Numbered from the stretch's first letter, positions 1-8,927 are shown. The stretch: DNA of 34,234 bases from CAZALT01 sp964485515 (GCA_964485515.1 CAZALT010000015.1:1-34234); one strand, 5' to 3'. Program-made: numbers and translations. Notes: a model not told the origin generated them from the sequence alone.

Positions 1-84
1 ACTGCGCTTCTGGCGTGTGGGTTGCCCGGAAAGCGAACGAGATCGACGCCAGAAGCAGCGGCTGGCTCGATGGTCAGAGGTGGA

Positions 85-90
85 TAGGGT
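85..90 (+). promoter_or_regulatory. Probable -10 element of the acetyl-CoA synthetase gene
   Basis: TAGGGT hexamer fitting the actinobacterial TANNNT -10 pattern. Transcription from about position 97 would give a leader of roughly 25 nt containing a purine-rich AGGGGG just before the ATG at 122. No convincing -35 is visible. Inference from motif and spacing only. Confidence 0.4.
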
Positions 91-121
91 TGCCCGTTGT
101 CAAGACGAACAGGGGGTCGAC

Positions 122-2074
122 ATGGGCGAAGCGACGATCGAGGACTACTTCAACGAGGAGCGGCGGTTCCCTCCCTCGTCGGAGTTCCTGGCCACGAGCA
201 TCCTCACCGACGATTCGCTGGCGAAGGAATCGACGGCCGACCGCGTCGAGTTCTGGGCCGACCAGGCCCGGGACCTCGTGTCCTGGTACCAGGACTTCTC
301 CACCGTCCTCGAATGGGACCTCCCCAACGCCCGGTGGTTCGGCGACGGCACGCTCAACGTGTCCTACAACTGCATCGATCGTCACGTCGACGCGGGTCTC
401 GGCGACCGGATCGCCTTCCACTGGGAGGGCGAGCCTGGCGACACCCGCACGATCACCTACCTCGACCTGCTCGACCAGGTCGGTCGCTTCGCCAACGTGC
501 TCAAGGGGCTGGGCATCGGCAAGGGCGACCGGGTGGCCATCTACCTGCCGATGATCCCCGAAGCGGTCGTGTCGATGCTGGCCTGTGCCCGAATCGGAGC
601 GATCCACACCGTCATCTTCGGCGGCTTCTCACCCGACTCCATCGCCGACCGAGTCAACGACACCGAGGCGAAGCTGATCGTCACGGCCGACGGCGGCTAC
701 CGAAGGGGAGCGGCCGCCGCGCTCAAGGCCAACGTCGACGAGGCCGTCAAGACCACGCCCTCGGTCGACCACGTCGTGGTCGTTCGCCGTACCGGCCAAG
801 ACGTCCACTGGGACGACGGCCGCGACCGGTGGTACCACGAGATGGTCGAGCGGGCCGACGCCGTGTGCCCACCCGAGCACATGGGTGCCGAGGACCTCCT
901 CTTCCTCCTGTACACGTCGGGCACCACCGCCAAGCCCAAGGGCATCATGCACTCCACCGGCGGTTACCTCACCCAGGCGGCGTTCACCCACAAGTACGTC
1001 TTCGACCTCCAGCCCGAGACCGACGTCTACTGGTGCACCGCTGACGTCGGCTGGGTCACCGGGCACAGCTACATCGTCTACGGCCCGCTCGCCAACGGCG
1101 CCACGTCGGTGCTCTACGAGGGCACGCCCGACACACCGGGCAAGGACCGGCTGTGGGACATCGTCGAGCGCTACGGGGTGACCCAGCTGTACACGGCGCC
1201 GACGGCCATCCGCATGTTCATGAAGTGGGGCCACCAGGAGCCCGCCAAGCACGACCTGTCGTCGTTGCGCCTGCTCGGCTCGGTCGGCGAGCCCATCAAC
1301 CCCGAGGCGTGGATGTGGTACCACGAGTTCATCGGCGGCGGCCGCTGCCCCATCGTCGACACGTGGTGGCAGACCGAGACAGGCGCCATCATGATCTCAC
1401 CGCTCCCCGGGGTCACGACCACCAAGCCGGGTTCGGCCACGCATCCGCTGCCCGGCATCTCGGCGGGACTCGTCGACGACCACGGCGAACCGCTCGAGCG
1501 AGGCGGCGGCTACCTCACGCTCGACGAGCCGTGGCCGTCGATGCTGCGCGGCATCTGGGGCGACCCTGACCGCTACAGGTCCACCTACTGGAGCGAGTAC
1601 GAGGGCAAGTACTTCGCCGGCGACGGCTGCAAGATCGACGACGAGGGCTACTACTGGCTGCTCGGCCGGGTCGACGACGTCATGAACGTGTCAGGGCACC
1701 GCGTGTCGACCACCGAGGTCGAGTCCGCGCTCGTCGATCACCACGCCGTGGCCGAGGCTGCCGTGGTCGGCGCGAGTGACGACACGACCGGCCAGGCCAT
1801 CATCGGCTACGTCATCCTCAAGGGCTCTGCCGACCTGTCGGACAGCCTCGTCGAGGAGATCCGCCAGCACGTCGCGACCAAGATCGGTCCGACCGCCCGC
1901 CCCAAGACCGTCGTCGTCGTGCCCGATCTGCCCAAGACCCGCTCGGGCAAGATCATGCGCCGACTCCTGCGCGACGTCGCCGAGGGACGGCAGCTGGGCG
2001 ACACCACGACCCTCGCCGACCCGGCGGTCGTCGAGGAGATCCGGGCCCGGGCTGCGGAGGGCACCGGCGACTGA
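122..2074 (+). CDS. acsA: Acetyl-CoA synthetase (AMP-forming)
   Basis: The 650-residue product activates acetate to acetyl-AMP and then acetyl-CoA in the cytoplasm, for acetate assimilation or scavenging. It has the usual family length and full ANL architecture: an adenylate-binding loop YTSGTTAKPKG (264-274; the family usually has G where A270 stands), WWQTETG (415-421, with the tryptophan typical of acetate rather than longer acids), the hinge and AMP contacts in YFAGDGCKIDDEGYYW and GRVDDVMNVSGHR, and the C-terminal catalytic lysine in TRSGKIMRR (K610), which is the known acetylation-controlled site. An in-frame ORF extends upstream to 17, but ATG 122 is preferred because it follows AGGGGG at a suitable distance and matches the family N-terminus. 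The stop overlaps the next start (TGATG), so a HAD hydrolase is translationally coupled. Confidence 0.93.
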   Translation: MGEATIEDYFNEERRFPPSSEFLATSILTDDSLAKESTADRVEFWADQARDLVSWYQDFSTVLEWDLPNARWFGDGTLNVSYNCIDRHVDAGLGDRIAFHWEGEPGDTRTITYLDLLDQVGRFANVLKGLGIGKGDRVAIYLPMIPEAVVSMLACARIGAIHTVIFGGFSPDSIADRVNDTEAKLIVTADGGYRRGAAAALKANVDEAVKTTPSVDHVVVVRRTGQDVHWDDGRDRWYHEMVERADAVCPPEHMGAEDLLFLLYTSGTTAKPKGIMHSTGGYLTQAAFTHKYVFDLQPETDVYWCTADVGWVTGHSYIVYGPLANGATSVLYEGTPDTPGKDRLWDIVERYGVTQLYTAPTAIRMFMKWGHQEPAKHDLSSLRLLGSVGEPINPEAWMWYHEFIGGGRCPIVDTWWQTETGAIMISPLPGVTTTKPGSATHPLPGISAGLVDDHGEPLERGGGYLTLDEPWPSMLRGIWGDPDRYRSTYWSEYEGKYFAGDGCKIDDEGYYWLLGRVDDVMNVSGHRVSTTEVESALVDHHAVAEAAVVGASDDTTGQAIIGYVILKGSADLSDSLVEEIRQHVATKIGPTARPKTVVVVPDLPKTRSGKIMRRLLRDVAEGRQLGDTTTLADPAVVEEIRARAAEGTGD

Positions 2075-2559
2075 TGGCTCGCAACTGGCAGTGGCGCAAC
2101 GGACCGGTCGACCCCGCTCCCACCGTGGTGTTCGACATGGACGGGGTGCTGTCCGACGCCGCGGGTCGTCAGCACTACCTGGAGGGCGAGGACGGGTGGC
2201 AGGACTGGGACTCGTTCTTCGCCGCCTGTGGTGAGGACGCGCTCATCGACGAGGTCGCCCGCCTGCTCGACGTCATCGACGACGAGCACCGGGTGGTGCT
2301 GCTCACGGCACGACCGCTTCGCGTCCAGCCGCCGACGCTGTCGTGGCTCGCACGCTACGACCTGCGCTGGGACCTGCTCGTCATGCGCGACGTGGGCGAC
2401 TTCGGAGCCTCGCGGGACTACAAGCGGCGCAGCGTCGCCGAGCTGCGGGCCTACGGCTTCGAGCTGCGCCTCGCCTTCGAGGACGATCGGCGCAACGTGG
2501 CGATGTTCCACGAAGAGGGCGTCCCCTGCATCTACATCCACTCGGGGTACTACGAGTAG
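2074..2559 (+). CDS. HAD-superfamily hydrolase, polynucleotide kinase/phosphatase-like
   Basis: A small 161-residue HAD-fold protein. Motif I is FDMDGVL (nucleophile D21, acid D23), motif II is the LLTARP threonine segment, and the terminal FEDDRRNVAMF segment supplies the acidic metal ligands. The short cap-less layout and the LLTARP signature resemble the phosphatase part of phage-type polynucleotide kinases and related stand-alone phosphatases. The substrate cannot be read from the sequence. It starts at an ATG that shares one base with the stop of the acetyl-CoA synthetase gene, so the two are probably co-transcribed and coupled, though no obvious metabolic link follows. It could be a nucleotide or phosphosugar phosphatase. 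Confidence 0.75.
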   Translation: MARNWQWRNGPVDPAPTVVFDMDGVLSDAAGRQHYLEGEDGWQDWDSFFAACGEDALIDEVARLLDVIDDEHRVVLLTARPLRVQPPTLSWLARYDLRWDLLVMRDVGDFGASRDYKRRSVAELRAYGFELRLAFEDDRRNVAMFHEEGVPCIYIHSGYYE

Positions 2560-2742
2560 GGGTTTCGTGCTCGGTCAGCTCGGTCGCTGCGCTCCATGCT
2601 GCGCTCCCTGGCTGACCTCCCACGAGCTTCTGGACGGGCGGCCGAGCTGTCGCGACCGCTGTCCGCCCGCTCATGACGGAAGCCCGTGCTCGTCGTAGCC
2701 CAGGATCACGTCAGCGAAGCGGAGGTGCCTAGGTGGAACTGG
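2560..2742. other. Intergenic spacer between convergent genes, weak hairpins
   Basis: No gene is supported. It holds two loose inverted repeats: GGTCAGC (2573-2579) with GCTGACC (2611-2617), and CGGGCGG (2635-2641) with CCGCCCG (2663-2669). It also has a short direct repeat TGCGCTCC around a 4-base spacer. Since the HAD gene and yajQ converge here, one of these may act in transcription termination, but loops are long and there is no U-tract. Confidence 0.35.
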
Positions 2743-3231
2743 TCAGTCCCGGAAGTTCTCGAACTGCAACGGGATCTCGAGGTCGGCTTCCTTGAGCGCG
2801 GCGATGACCGCCTGGAGGTCGTCGCGCTTCTTGCCGGTGACGCGCACCTGCTCGCCCTGGGTCTGGGACTGGATGCCCTTGAGGCCGAGACCCTTGATGA
2901 GCTTGTTGACCTCACGAGCCTTGTCCGACGAGATGCCGGCGTTGAGGTTGGCCACCTGGCGAAGGGTGTTGCCGGCGGCAGGCTCGACCTTGTCGTAGCT
3001 GAGCGACTTGAGCGACACCTTGCGCTTGACGAGCTTCTCTTCGAGCACCACCCGCAGGGCGTTGAGCCGGTCCTCGCTGGAGGACCGCAACGTGATCTCG
3101 TGGTCGTTCTGCTCGATGCTCGAGTCGGTGTTCTTGAAGTCGTAGCGGGTGGCGATCTCGCGCTGCGCCTGGTCGATGGCGTTGCGGACCTCTTGGTCGT
3201 CGATCTCGGAAACAACGTCGAAGCTGGCCAT
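2743..3231 (-). CDS. yajQ: YajQ family nucleotide-binding protein
   Basis: A 162-residue protein covering the full length of the YajQ (UPF0234) family, recognised by MASFDVVSEIDDQEVRNAID at the N-terminus, the TRYDFKNTDS segment, the central LKGLGLKGIQSQTQGEQVRV region and the FRD C-terminus. The family folds as two RRM-like domains. Some members bind cyclic di-GMP or tRNA and act as effectors on transcription factors, but the role here is unknown. A GGDEF/EAL protein lies in the same window at 18816. The start has TAACCT exactly 6 nt upstream with no Shine-Dalgarno sequence, suggesting a leaderless mRNA. It converges on the HAD gene and diverges from the DJ-1/PfpI gene. Confidence 0.92.
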   Translation of the reverse strand: MASFDVVSEIDDQEVRNAIDQAQREIATRYDFKNTDSSIEQNDHEITLRSSSEDRLNALRVVLEEKLVKRKVSLKSLSYDKVEPAAGNTLRQVANLNAGISSDKAREVNKLIKGLGLKGIQSQTQGEQVRVTGKKRDDLQAVIAALKEADLEIPLQFENFRD

Positions 3232-3237
3232 GGCGGG

Positions 3238-3243
3238 AGGTTA
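3238..3243 (-). promoter_or_regulatory. -10 element for leaderless yajQ
   Basis: TAACCT on the minus strand ends 6 nt before the ATG (gap 3232-3237), so transcription would start at or next to the start codon. One member of the window-wide TANNNT-6-start series. Confidence 0.55.
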
Positions 3244-3277
3244 TCGCCCGGGTGGCAGTCGACTCATCTCGAGCAGC

Positions 3278-3340
3278 GGCATCGCTCAGGCGGCAGCCGG
3301 CATCGCTCAGGCGGCAGCCGGCATCGCTCAGGCGGCAGCC
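3278..3340. repeat. Three perfect 21-bp tandem direct repeats
   Basis: Units 3278-3298, 3299-3319 and 3320-3340 are identical (each starts GGCATCGCTCAGG and ends CGGCAGCC). The unit length is two helical turns, so each copy faces the same side of DNA. The block lies in the yajQ / DJ-1-PfpI divergent intergenic region, immediately upstream of a TAGAGA (3344-3349) that could be the -10 of the DJ-1/PfpI gene. It could be a repeated protein-binding site or a replication-slippage array. Confidence 0.85.
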
Positions 3341-3379
3341 GGGTAGAGAACCAGGACGACGCAACCCGAGGAGATCACC

Positions 3380-3937
3380 ATGGGCCAGACGCTGCAGGGC
3401 AAGACCGTTGCCTTCCTCACGGCGAACGAGGGGGTCGAGCAGGTCGAGCTGACCGCTCCGCGGGAGGCCGTGGAGGCCGAGGGCGCCACGACGGTGCTCA
3501 TCAGCCCGAAGACGGGCGACGTGCAGGCCATGGACCACCTCGACAAGGCCGACGTGTTCGAGGCGAGCATCTCGGTGGCCGAGGCCGATCCCACCGACTA
3601 CGACGCGCTGGTCCTGCCCGGCGGCGTGGCCAACCCCGATCAGCTCCGCACCGACCCCGAGGCGATCCGGTTCATCCGCCTCTTCTGGGAGACGGGTCGT
3701 CCGCTCGCGGCCATCTGCCATGCGCCGTGGCTGCTGGCCGACGCCGGCATCATCGACAGCCGCGACGTCACGTCATACCCGAGCATCCGGTTCGATCTGG
3801 CCCGGGCCGGCGCGAAGTGGGCCGACGACGAGGTCGTGGTCGACGAGAACCTCATCACGAGCCGCCGCCCCGATGACCTGCCGGCGTTCAACCAGCAGCT
3901 CATCTCGATGATGATCAGGCAGCCTGTCGCCCACTGA
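3380..3937 (+). CDS. DJ-1/PfpI family protein (type 1 glutamine amidotransferase-like)
   Basis: A 185-residue single-domain protein of the PfpI/YhbO branch. It has the flavodoxin-like core with VLPGGVANPDQLR (about 79-90), the nucleophile elbow AAICHAPWLL with C113-H114, and the EGVEQVELTAP segment supplying the glutamate that tunes the cysteine. Family members are described as proteases, deglycases or glyoxalase III-type enzymes in stress protection. The specific activity cannot be decided here. ATG 3380 is preceded by GAGGAG, and a TAGAGA about 30 nt upstream may be the -10, next to the 21-bp repeats. A strong hairpin terminator follows the stop. Confidence 0.9.
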   Translation: MGQTLQGKTVAFLTANEGVEQVELTAPREAVEAEGATTVLISPKTGDVQAMDHLDKADVFEASISVAEADPTDYDALVLPGGVANPDQLRTDPEAIRFIRLFWETGRPLAAICHAPWLLADAGIIDSRDVTSYPSIRFDLARAGAKWADDEVVVDENLITSRRPDDLPAFNQQLISMMIRQPVAH

Positions 3938-3981
3938 CCGGATCCGGCCCGATCGCAGCCGGAGCACCGGCCCGAACGCAG

Positions 3982-4012
3982 GACGAGCCGGCCCCACAGG
4001 GGCCGGCTCGTC
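3982..4012. terminator. Perfect 14-bp stem hairpin between the DJ-1/PfpI gene and tRNA-Tyr
   Basis: Left arm 3982-3995 (starts GACGAGCCGG) pairs perfectly with 3999-4012 across a 3-base ACA loop. There is no long T-tract, as is common in high-GC actinobacteria. The convergent placement suggests it serves both strands, ending the DJ-1/PfpI mRNA and the tRNA transcript. Confidence 0.75.
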
Positions 4013-4017
4013 GCGTG

Positions 4018-4100
4018 TGGACCGGGGAGGATTCGAACCTCCGTAGGTAGAAACCGACGGGTTTACAGCCCGTTCCCTTTGGCCACTCGGGCACCGATCC
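4018..4100 (-). tRNA. tRNA-Tyr, anticodon GTA
   Basis: Read on the minus strand, an 83-nt class II tRNA with a long variable arm, as expected for bacterial tRNA-Tyr. The acceptor GGATCGG pairs with CCGGTCC (one T-G wobble) and is followed by discriminator A. The anticodon stem ACGGG/CCCGT carries loop CTGTAAA with anticodon at 4064-4066. The T arm GGAGG-TTCGAAT-CCTCC is perfect. The CCA end is not encoded (CAC follows), so it must be added after transcription. Confidence 0.95.
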
Positions 4101-4179
4101 AGGGAGTGATGACCCTACCGGAGCCGGCGCGACCGACGAAAACCGGTATCGCCTGTCGGTCCGAGGGAGCGGCGCGGGG

Positions 4180-4668
4180 TCAGAGGATCTTCTGCATGAG
4201 GACCACGTCGAGCCAACGGTTGAACTTGCGGCCCACCTCTCGCTCGGTGCCGACGATCTCGAACCCGACCGCCCCGTGCAGCGCGATCGAAGCCTCGTGG
4301 CCGTCGACGATGCGCGCCATCACGGCGTGGAACCCGTGCTGGCGGGCGAGGTCCATGAGCCCTTCGAGCAGCGTCCGTCCCACGCCGCGGCCGCGGGCGT
4401 CGACGCTGATGTACACCGAGTCCTCCACCGTGGTTCGGTAGGCAGGTCGGCTGCGGTACGCGGAGAGCGATGCGAAGCCCAGAACGGTGCCGTCGTCGTC
4501 GACGGCGACGACCACGGGGAACACGCCGGAGCGCTCGGCCAGCCAGGCCTCCTGCTCGGCGAGCGTGCGTTCGCGCAGGTCGAAGGTGACCGTCGAGCCG
4601 ACCGCCTCCGGGTTGTAGATCTGGCGGATTGCTTCGGCGTCTTCATGGCGGGCCAGTCGAATCTCCAC
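4180..4668 (-). CDS. GNAT N-acetyltransferase, phosphinothricin/methionine sulfoximine type
   Basis: A 162-residue cytoplasmic GNAT enzyme that transfers acetyl from acetyl-CoA to an amino group. The order of motifs fits the Pat/YncA (MnaT) group: IRLARHEDAEAIRQIYN at the N-terminus, the RPAYRTTVEDSVYIS strand, the acetyl-CoA pyrophosphate loop ARGRGVGRTLLEGLM, and GAVGFEIVGTEREVGRKFNRWLDVVLMQK at the end. Natural substrates of this group include phosphinothricin-like compounds and methionine derivatives, and the substrate here is open. The start is GTG at 4668, supported by TACCCT exactly 6 nt upstream. Longer in-frame extensions read into low-complexity arginine-rich sequence and are rejected. 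Transcribed divergently from the gene at 4796. Confidence 0.87.
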   Translation of the reverse strand: MEIRLARHEDAEAIRQIYNPEAVGSTVTFDLRERTLAEQEAWLAERSGVFPVVVAVDDDGTVLGFASLSAYRSRPAYRTTVEDSVYISVDARGRGVGRTLLEGLMDLARQHGFHAVMARIVDGHEASIALHGAVGFEIVGTEREVGRKFNRWLDVVLMQKIL

Positions 4669-4674
4669 TCGGTC

Positions 4675-4680
4675 AGGGTA
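4675..4680 (-). promoter_or_regulatory. -10 element for the leaderless GNAT gene
   Basis: TACCCT on the minus strand, 6 nt (4669-4674) before the GTG start. No Shine-Dalgarno sequence fits between. It decides the start codon of the acetyltransferase. Confidence 0.55.
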
Positions 4681-4781
4681 GAACGTCGTCGAGGTCGTGC
4701 CGGCGGTCTCCTGGCGATCGCCCCGACGGTCGCGACCGATGGTGCGGCGCGTCGGGGCACCTCCGACGGTCCGCGACGTCC

Positions 4782-4787
4782 TAGAGT
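4782..4787 (+). promoter_or_regulatory. -10 element upstream of the secreted protein gene
   Basis: TAGAGT, 8 nt before ATG 4796, again with no Shine-Dalgarno sequence between. This would give a leaderless or one-to-three-nt leader mRNA. Confidence 0.45.
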
Positions 4788-4795
4788 CTCCGGCC

Positions 4796-6388
<1,593 letters not shown>

Positions 6389-6522
6389 CCGCCATCGACG
6401 GGCTGTCCGGATCGGCCCGCGGTTCGAAATTCTCGGTGGTGCGGGAGTTGCCCTGTCTCCGAATTGTCCGGCGCTGCGGGTAGGTTGCACGGGCTGGGAG
6501 ATGTGAGGAGAACACGCGAACC
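6389..6522. other. Intergenic promoter region of the first IDLTG-family gene
   Basis: No gene is seen. TAGGTT (6481-6486) is a good -10 candidate giving a leader of about 30 nt that contains GAGGAG (6505-6510) ahead of ATG 6523. The Shine-Dalgarno spacing of 12 nt is long. Confidence 0.4.
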
Positions 6523-7080
6523 ATGTCCATGGCAGGAGGCCCGTCGGGTTCCGACGCTGACGACGCCAAGCTCTCGTGGAGAGAACGCGAGATGGTCGCG
6601 GCCCTGAAGCGGTTGGCCAACGCGCAGCTCCAGGTTGCGCAGATCGAGGCCACCCTCGCTGAGTCCGCCCACGCGGGCGCGGCCGTCGTGGTCGATCCCG
6701 GCGATGTCGCCGAGCTCGAGGACCTGGTTGCCGAGCTGGCGAAGCTGGCCAAGAAGTCTCAGAGCCGGTTCGGCGGCGGCTCGGCTCGAGGGCGGTCCGC
6801 CGAGCTCGAAGCCAAGCAGCGGCTGGTGCTCGGTCGGATGGGCTTCGCCAGCTACGAGGACTACGTCGCGGCCTGCCACGCCTCGGCGAGCGCGGCGGAC
6901 GCAGCGCCGAGCGTCGATCCCGTGGTGGTGGGGTTCGCTCGCCGTGAGCTGGCGGCTGCCGAAGCGGTGTACCGCGAGCTGCTCCTCCTGCCCGACGAGG
7001 TCGAGACCGACGATGAAGGCGAGAGCGGAAGCGATCCGGGCGACGACGGGTCGGCGACCACCATCGACCTCACGGGCTGA
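6523..7080 (+). CDS. Small coiled-coil protein with C-terminal IDLTG motif (paralogue A)
   Basis: A 185-residue soluble protein I cannot assign to a named family. Residues 18-50 form a helix with REREMVAALKRLANAQLQVA, followed by a second acidic helix (60-80), a central LGRMGFASYEDYVAA segment (103-117), a third helix RRELAAAEAVYRELL (140-154), a long acidic disordered stretch (158-178) and the terminal ATTIDLTG. A second protein in this window (9108-9617) has the same order of elements: RE..I..LRR..LAQ helix, GF.S..EY segment, DP then a helix, and a terminal IIDLTG. The two are therefore divergent paralogues. It is convergent with queD, with only 10 bases between stops. There are no catalytic motifs. 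A scaffold or partner-binding role through the terminal motif is inference. Confidence 0.75.
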   Translation: MSMAGGPSGSDADDAKLSWREREMVAALKRLANAQLQVAQIEATLAESAHAGAAVVVDPGDVAELEDLVAELAKLAKKSQSRFGGGSARGRSAELEAKQRLVLGRMGFASYEDYVAACHASASAADAAPSVDPVVVGFARRELAAAEAVYRELLLLPDEVETDDEGESGSDPGDDGSATTIDLTG

Positions 7081-7090
7081 GGCCGATCGG

Positions 7091-7453
7091 TCAGCGGTCG
7101 GGACCGCGGTACACGGTTCCGCTGGTGCACGTCTCGTGCACGGCCACCGCGGCGAGCCCCGGCAGCGCCGGTGCGAGGCGGTCCCAGATCCACTCGGCGA
7201 TGCGTTCGCTCGTCGGGTTCTCGAGGCCGTCGATCTCGTTGAGGAACCGGTGGTCGAGGGCGTCGAACACGGGGCGCGACGCGGCGCTGATGTCGGCGAA
7301 GTCGATCACCCAGCCGGACTCGGCGCCGACCGTTCCCTCGACGGTGACCCGAACCCGGAACGAGTGGCCGTGCAGGCGGGCGCACTTGTGCCCAGGGGGG
7401 ACGTTGGGCAGCTGGTGGGCGGCCTCGAAGGTGAGCTCTTTGAAGACTTCCAT
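7091..7453 (-). CDS. queD: 6-carboxy-5,6,7,8-tetrahydropterin synthase
   Basis: A 120-residue enzyme converting 7,8-dihydroneopterin triphosphate to 6-carboxytetrahydropterin, the second step of preQ0 synthesis. The PTPS/QueD signatures are present: zinc ligands H13 (FEAAHQLP), H28 and H30 (LHGHSF), catalytic C24 (GHKCARLHGH), the DHRFLNEID segment with its catalytic Asp-His pair, and NPTSERIAEWIWDRL near the end with the conserved glutamate in VHETCTSGTVYRG. Length is normal. The ATG overlaps the queE stop (TGATG on the minus strand), so it is the last gene of a tightly coupled queC-queE-queD operon. It is convergent with the IDLTG-family gene. Confidence 0.94.
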   Translation of the reverse strand: MEVFKELTFEAAHQLPNVPPGHKCARLHGHSFRVRVTVEGTVGAESGWVIDFADISAASRPVFDALDHRFLNEIDGLENPTSERIAEWIWDRLAPALPGLAAVAVHETCTSGTVYRGPDR

Positions 7454-8154
7454 CAGGGGATCCCGAGGTACTTGTGGGTCTGGACGCTGAGGCGCCAGGT
7501 CGGATGGGTGAGGCAGTAGTCGATGGCGAGCTGCGTGTTGGCCACGCGGTCGGGGCCGTCCATCGGTGAGAGCAGGAAGTGGTCGAAGGCGAGGTGCTCG
7601 AACCGTTCGGGTTCGGCGCCGATCTGCGGGAACACGAGCTTGAGCTCGTCGCCGTGGCGCACCGCGAGGTCGGTGCCGGCCTTGGGGCTGACGCACACCC
7701 AGGTGATGCCATCGACGATCGGCACCGTGCCGTTGGTCTCGACCGCCACGTCGAAGCCCCGGTCGGCCAGCGCGCCGACGACGGTCTCGTCGAGCTGGAG
7801 GAGCGGTTCGCCGCCGGTGCACACGACGAGCGCGGGTACGTCAGCGCTCGACGGGTCGCTCCCGGTGCCCGCACGCCAGCAGGCGTCGACCGCGTCGGCG
7901 AGCGCGTCGGGCCCCGCGTAGGCGCCACCACCGTCGCCGTCGGTTCCGACGAAGTCGGTGTCGCAGAACTGGCAGATGGCGGTGGAGCGCGACGCTTCGT
8001 GGCCGTTCCACAGGTTGCAGCCGGTGAACCGGCAGAACACCGCCGGCCGGCCCGCGTTCATGCCCTCACCCTGCAAGGTGAGGAACAGCTCCTTGACCCG
8101 GTAGGTCGATCGGCCGGTGGTCGTCCCGGTGGTCGTCCCGGTGGTCGCGCTCAT
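7453..8154 (-). CDS. queE: 7-carboxy-7-deazaguanine synthase (radical SAM)
   Basis: A 233-residue enzyme that rearranges 6-carboxytetrahydropterin to 7-carboxy-7-deazaguanine using SAM and a 4Fe-4S cluster. The N-terminal LFLTLQGEGMNAGRPAVFCRF is the family hallmark. The cluster cysteines are spaced CX14CX2C (GCNLW...ICQFCDTD) rather than the common CX3CX2C. This longer cluster loop is a known variant in QueE, so the enzyme is expected to be functional. CTGGEPLLQ and VETNGTVP are the SAM-binding segments. The N-terminus has a Thr/Gly tract (residues 4-12) encoded by a 12-bp repeat. The start ATG overlaps the queC stop by four bases (ATGA), and the stop overlaps the queD start. Confidence 0.94.
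   Translation of the reverse strand: MSATTGTTTGTTTGRSTYRVKELFLTLQGEGMNAGRPAVFCRFTGCNLWNGHEASRSTAICQFCDTDFVGTDGDGGGAYAGPDALADAVDACWRAGTGSDPSSADVPALVVCTGGEPLLQLDETVVGALADRGFDVAVETNGTVPIVDGITWVCVSPKAGTDLAVRHGDELKLVFPQIGAEPERFEHLAFDHFLLSPMDGPDRVANTQLAIDYCLTHPTWRLSVQTHKYLGIP
8116..8147. repeat. 12-bp tandem repeat encoding the QueE N-terminal Thr/Gly tract
   Basis: GGTGGTCGTCCC occurs twice (8116-8127, 8128-8139) plus a partial third copy. Read on the minus strand it gives the TTG repeats of QueE. The unit is a multiple of three, so copy-number change would alter tail length without frameshift. Confidence 0.7.
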
Positions 8155-8915
8155 CGGAGGTCGCTCGATGTCGCGCTCGGAACCGCCTGGGCGTCGTCGA
8201 TGTAGCGGGTCGGGTCGGCGATGCCGGTCTGGCGGAAGCCCTCGGCGCGGAGGAGGCAGGCGTCGCAGCGTCCGCACGCCGCACCGTCGCCGGCCGGGTC
8301 GTAGCAGCTGATGGTCGCTTCGAGGTCGACGCCCAGCTCGGTGGCGAGCGAGATGATCTCGGACTTGTGCAGGTGGAGCAGCGGCGTGTGGATGACGAGG
8401 GGCTGGTGGCCCGCCGTGGTTTGCTCGACCCCGGCCCGGGTCGCGAGGTTGGCCATGCGCTGGTAGGCGTCGATGTAGTCGGGCCGGCAGTCCGGGTAGC
8501 CGGAGTAGTCCAGGGCGTTGACGCCGATGAAGACGTCGGTGGCGCCGCGCACCTCGGCGAGCGCGAGCGCGAAGGACAGGAAGATCGTGTTGCGGGCCGG
8601 CACGTAGGTGATGGGGATCTCGGTGTCGTCGAGGTCCTCGAGGTCGTCGTGCTTGGGTACGTCGATGGTGAGGTCGGTGAGCGCCGACGCGCCGAAGGGC
8701 CGGAGGTCGATCTCGGCGATGACGTGCTCGACATCGTGCTGGGTGGCGATGGTGGCGGCCGCTTCGAGCTCGACCGAGTGGCGTTGCCCGTAGCGGAAGC
8801 TGAGCGCGACGGGCGAGAAGCCGTCGCGACGGGCGACGGCGAGGCAGGTGGCGGAGTCGAGTCCACCCGAGAGCAGCACGACGGCGGGGCGCGTCCCGTG
8901 GAGGTCGGTGGTCAC
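8151..8915 (-). CDS. queC: 7-cyano-7-deazaguanine (preQ0) synthase
   Basis: A 254-residue ATP-dependent enzyme that turns 7-carboxy-7-deazaguanine into preQ0, first gene of the queC-queE-queD operon. The PP-loop ATP-pyrophosphatase motif SGGLDS is at 16-21, and FRYGQRH, VPARNTIFLSFALALAE and the FIGVNALDYSGYPDCRP block are all QueC-specific. The C-terminal zinc site is ISCYDPAGDGAACGRCDACLLR with four cysteines. The start is GTG at 8915, fixed by TAGCCT 6 nt upstream. No queF, tgt or folE is in the window, so the fate of preQ0 (queuosine, other 7-deazapurine, secondary metabolite) cannot be told. Confidence 0.95.
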   Translation of the reverse strand: MTTDLHGTRPAVVLLSGGLDSATCLAVARRDGFSPVALSFRYGQRHSVELEAAATIATQHDVEHVIAEIDLRPFGASALTDLTIDVPKHDDLEDLDDTEIPITYVPARNTIFLSFALALAEVRGATDVFIGVNALDYSGYPDCRPDYIDAYQRMANLATRAGVEQTTAGHQPLVIHTPLLHLHKSEIISLATELGVDLEATISCYDPAGDGAACGRCDACLLRAEGFRQTGIADPTRYIDDAQAVPSATSSDLR

Positions 8916-8921
8916 CTCCCG

Positions 8922-8927
8922 AGGCTA
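8922..8927 (-). promoter_or_regulatory. -10 element of the que operon (leaderless queC)
   Basis: TAGCCT on the minus strand, exactly 6 nt (8916-8921) before the GTG start of queC. It would drive the three-gene operon as a leaderless transcript. No preQ1-type riboswitch leader is therefore expected on this operon. Confidence 0.55.

Noticed and set aside
17..121. N-terminal extension of acetyl-CoA synthetase
   Set aside because: The extra residues are not family-like, the predicted -10 at 85-90 lies within it, and ATG 122 has a suitable upstream AGGGGG.
2573..2669. Terminator or RNA gene between the HAD and yajQ genes
   Set aside because: The inverted arms are 7 bp with 21-31-base loops and lack a T-tract. 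Folding is possible but unsupported, so it is listed only as spacer.
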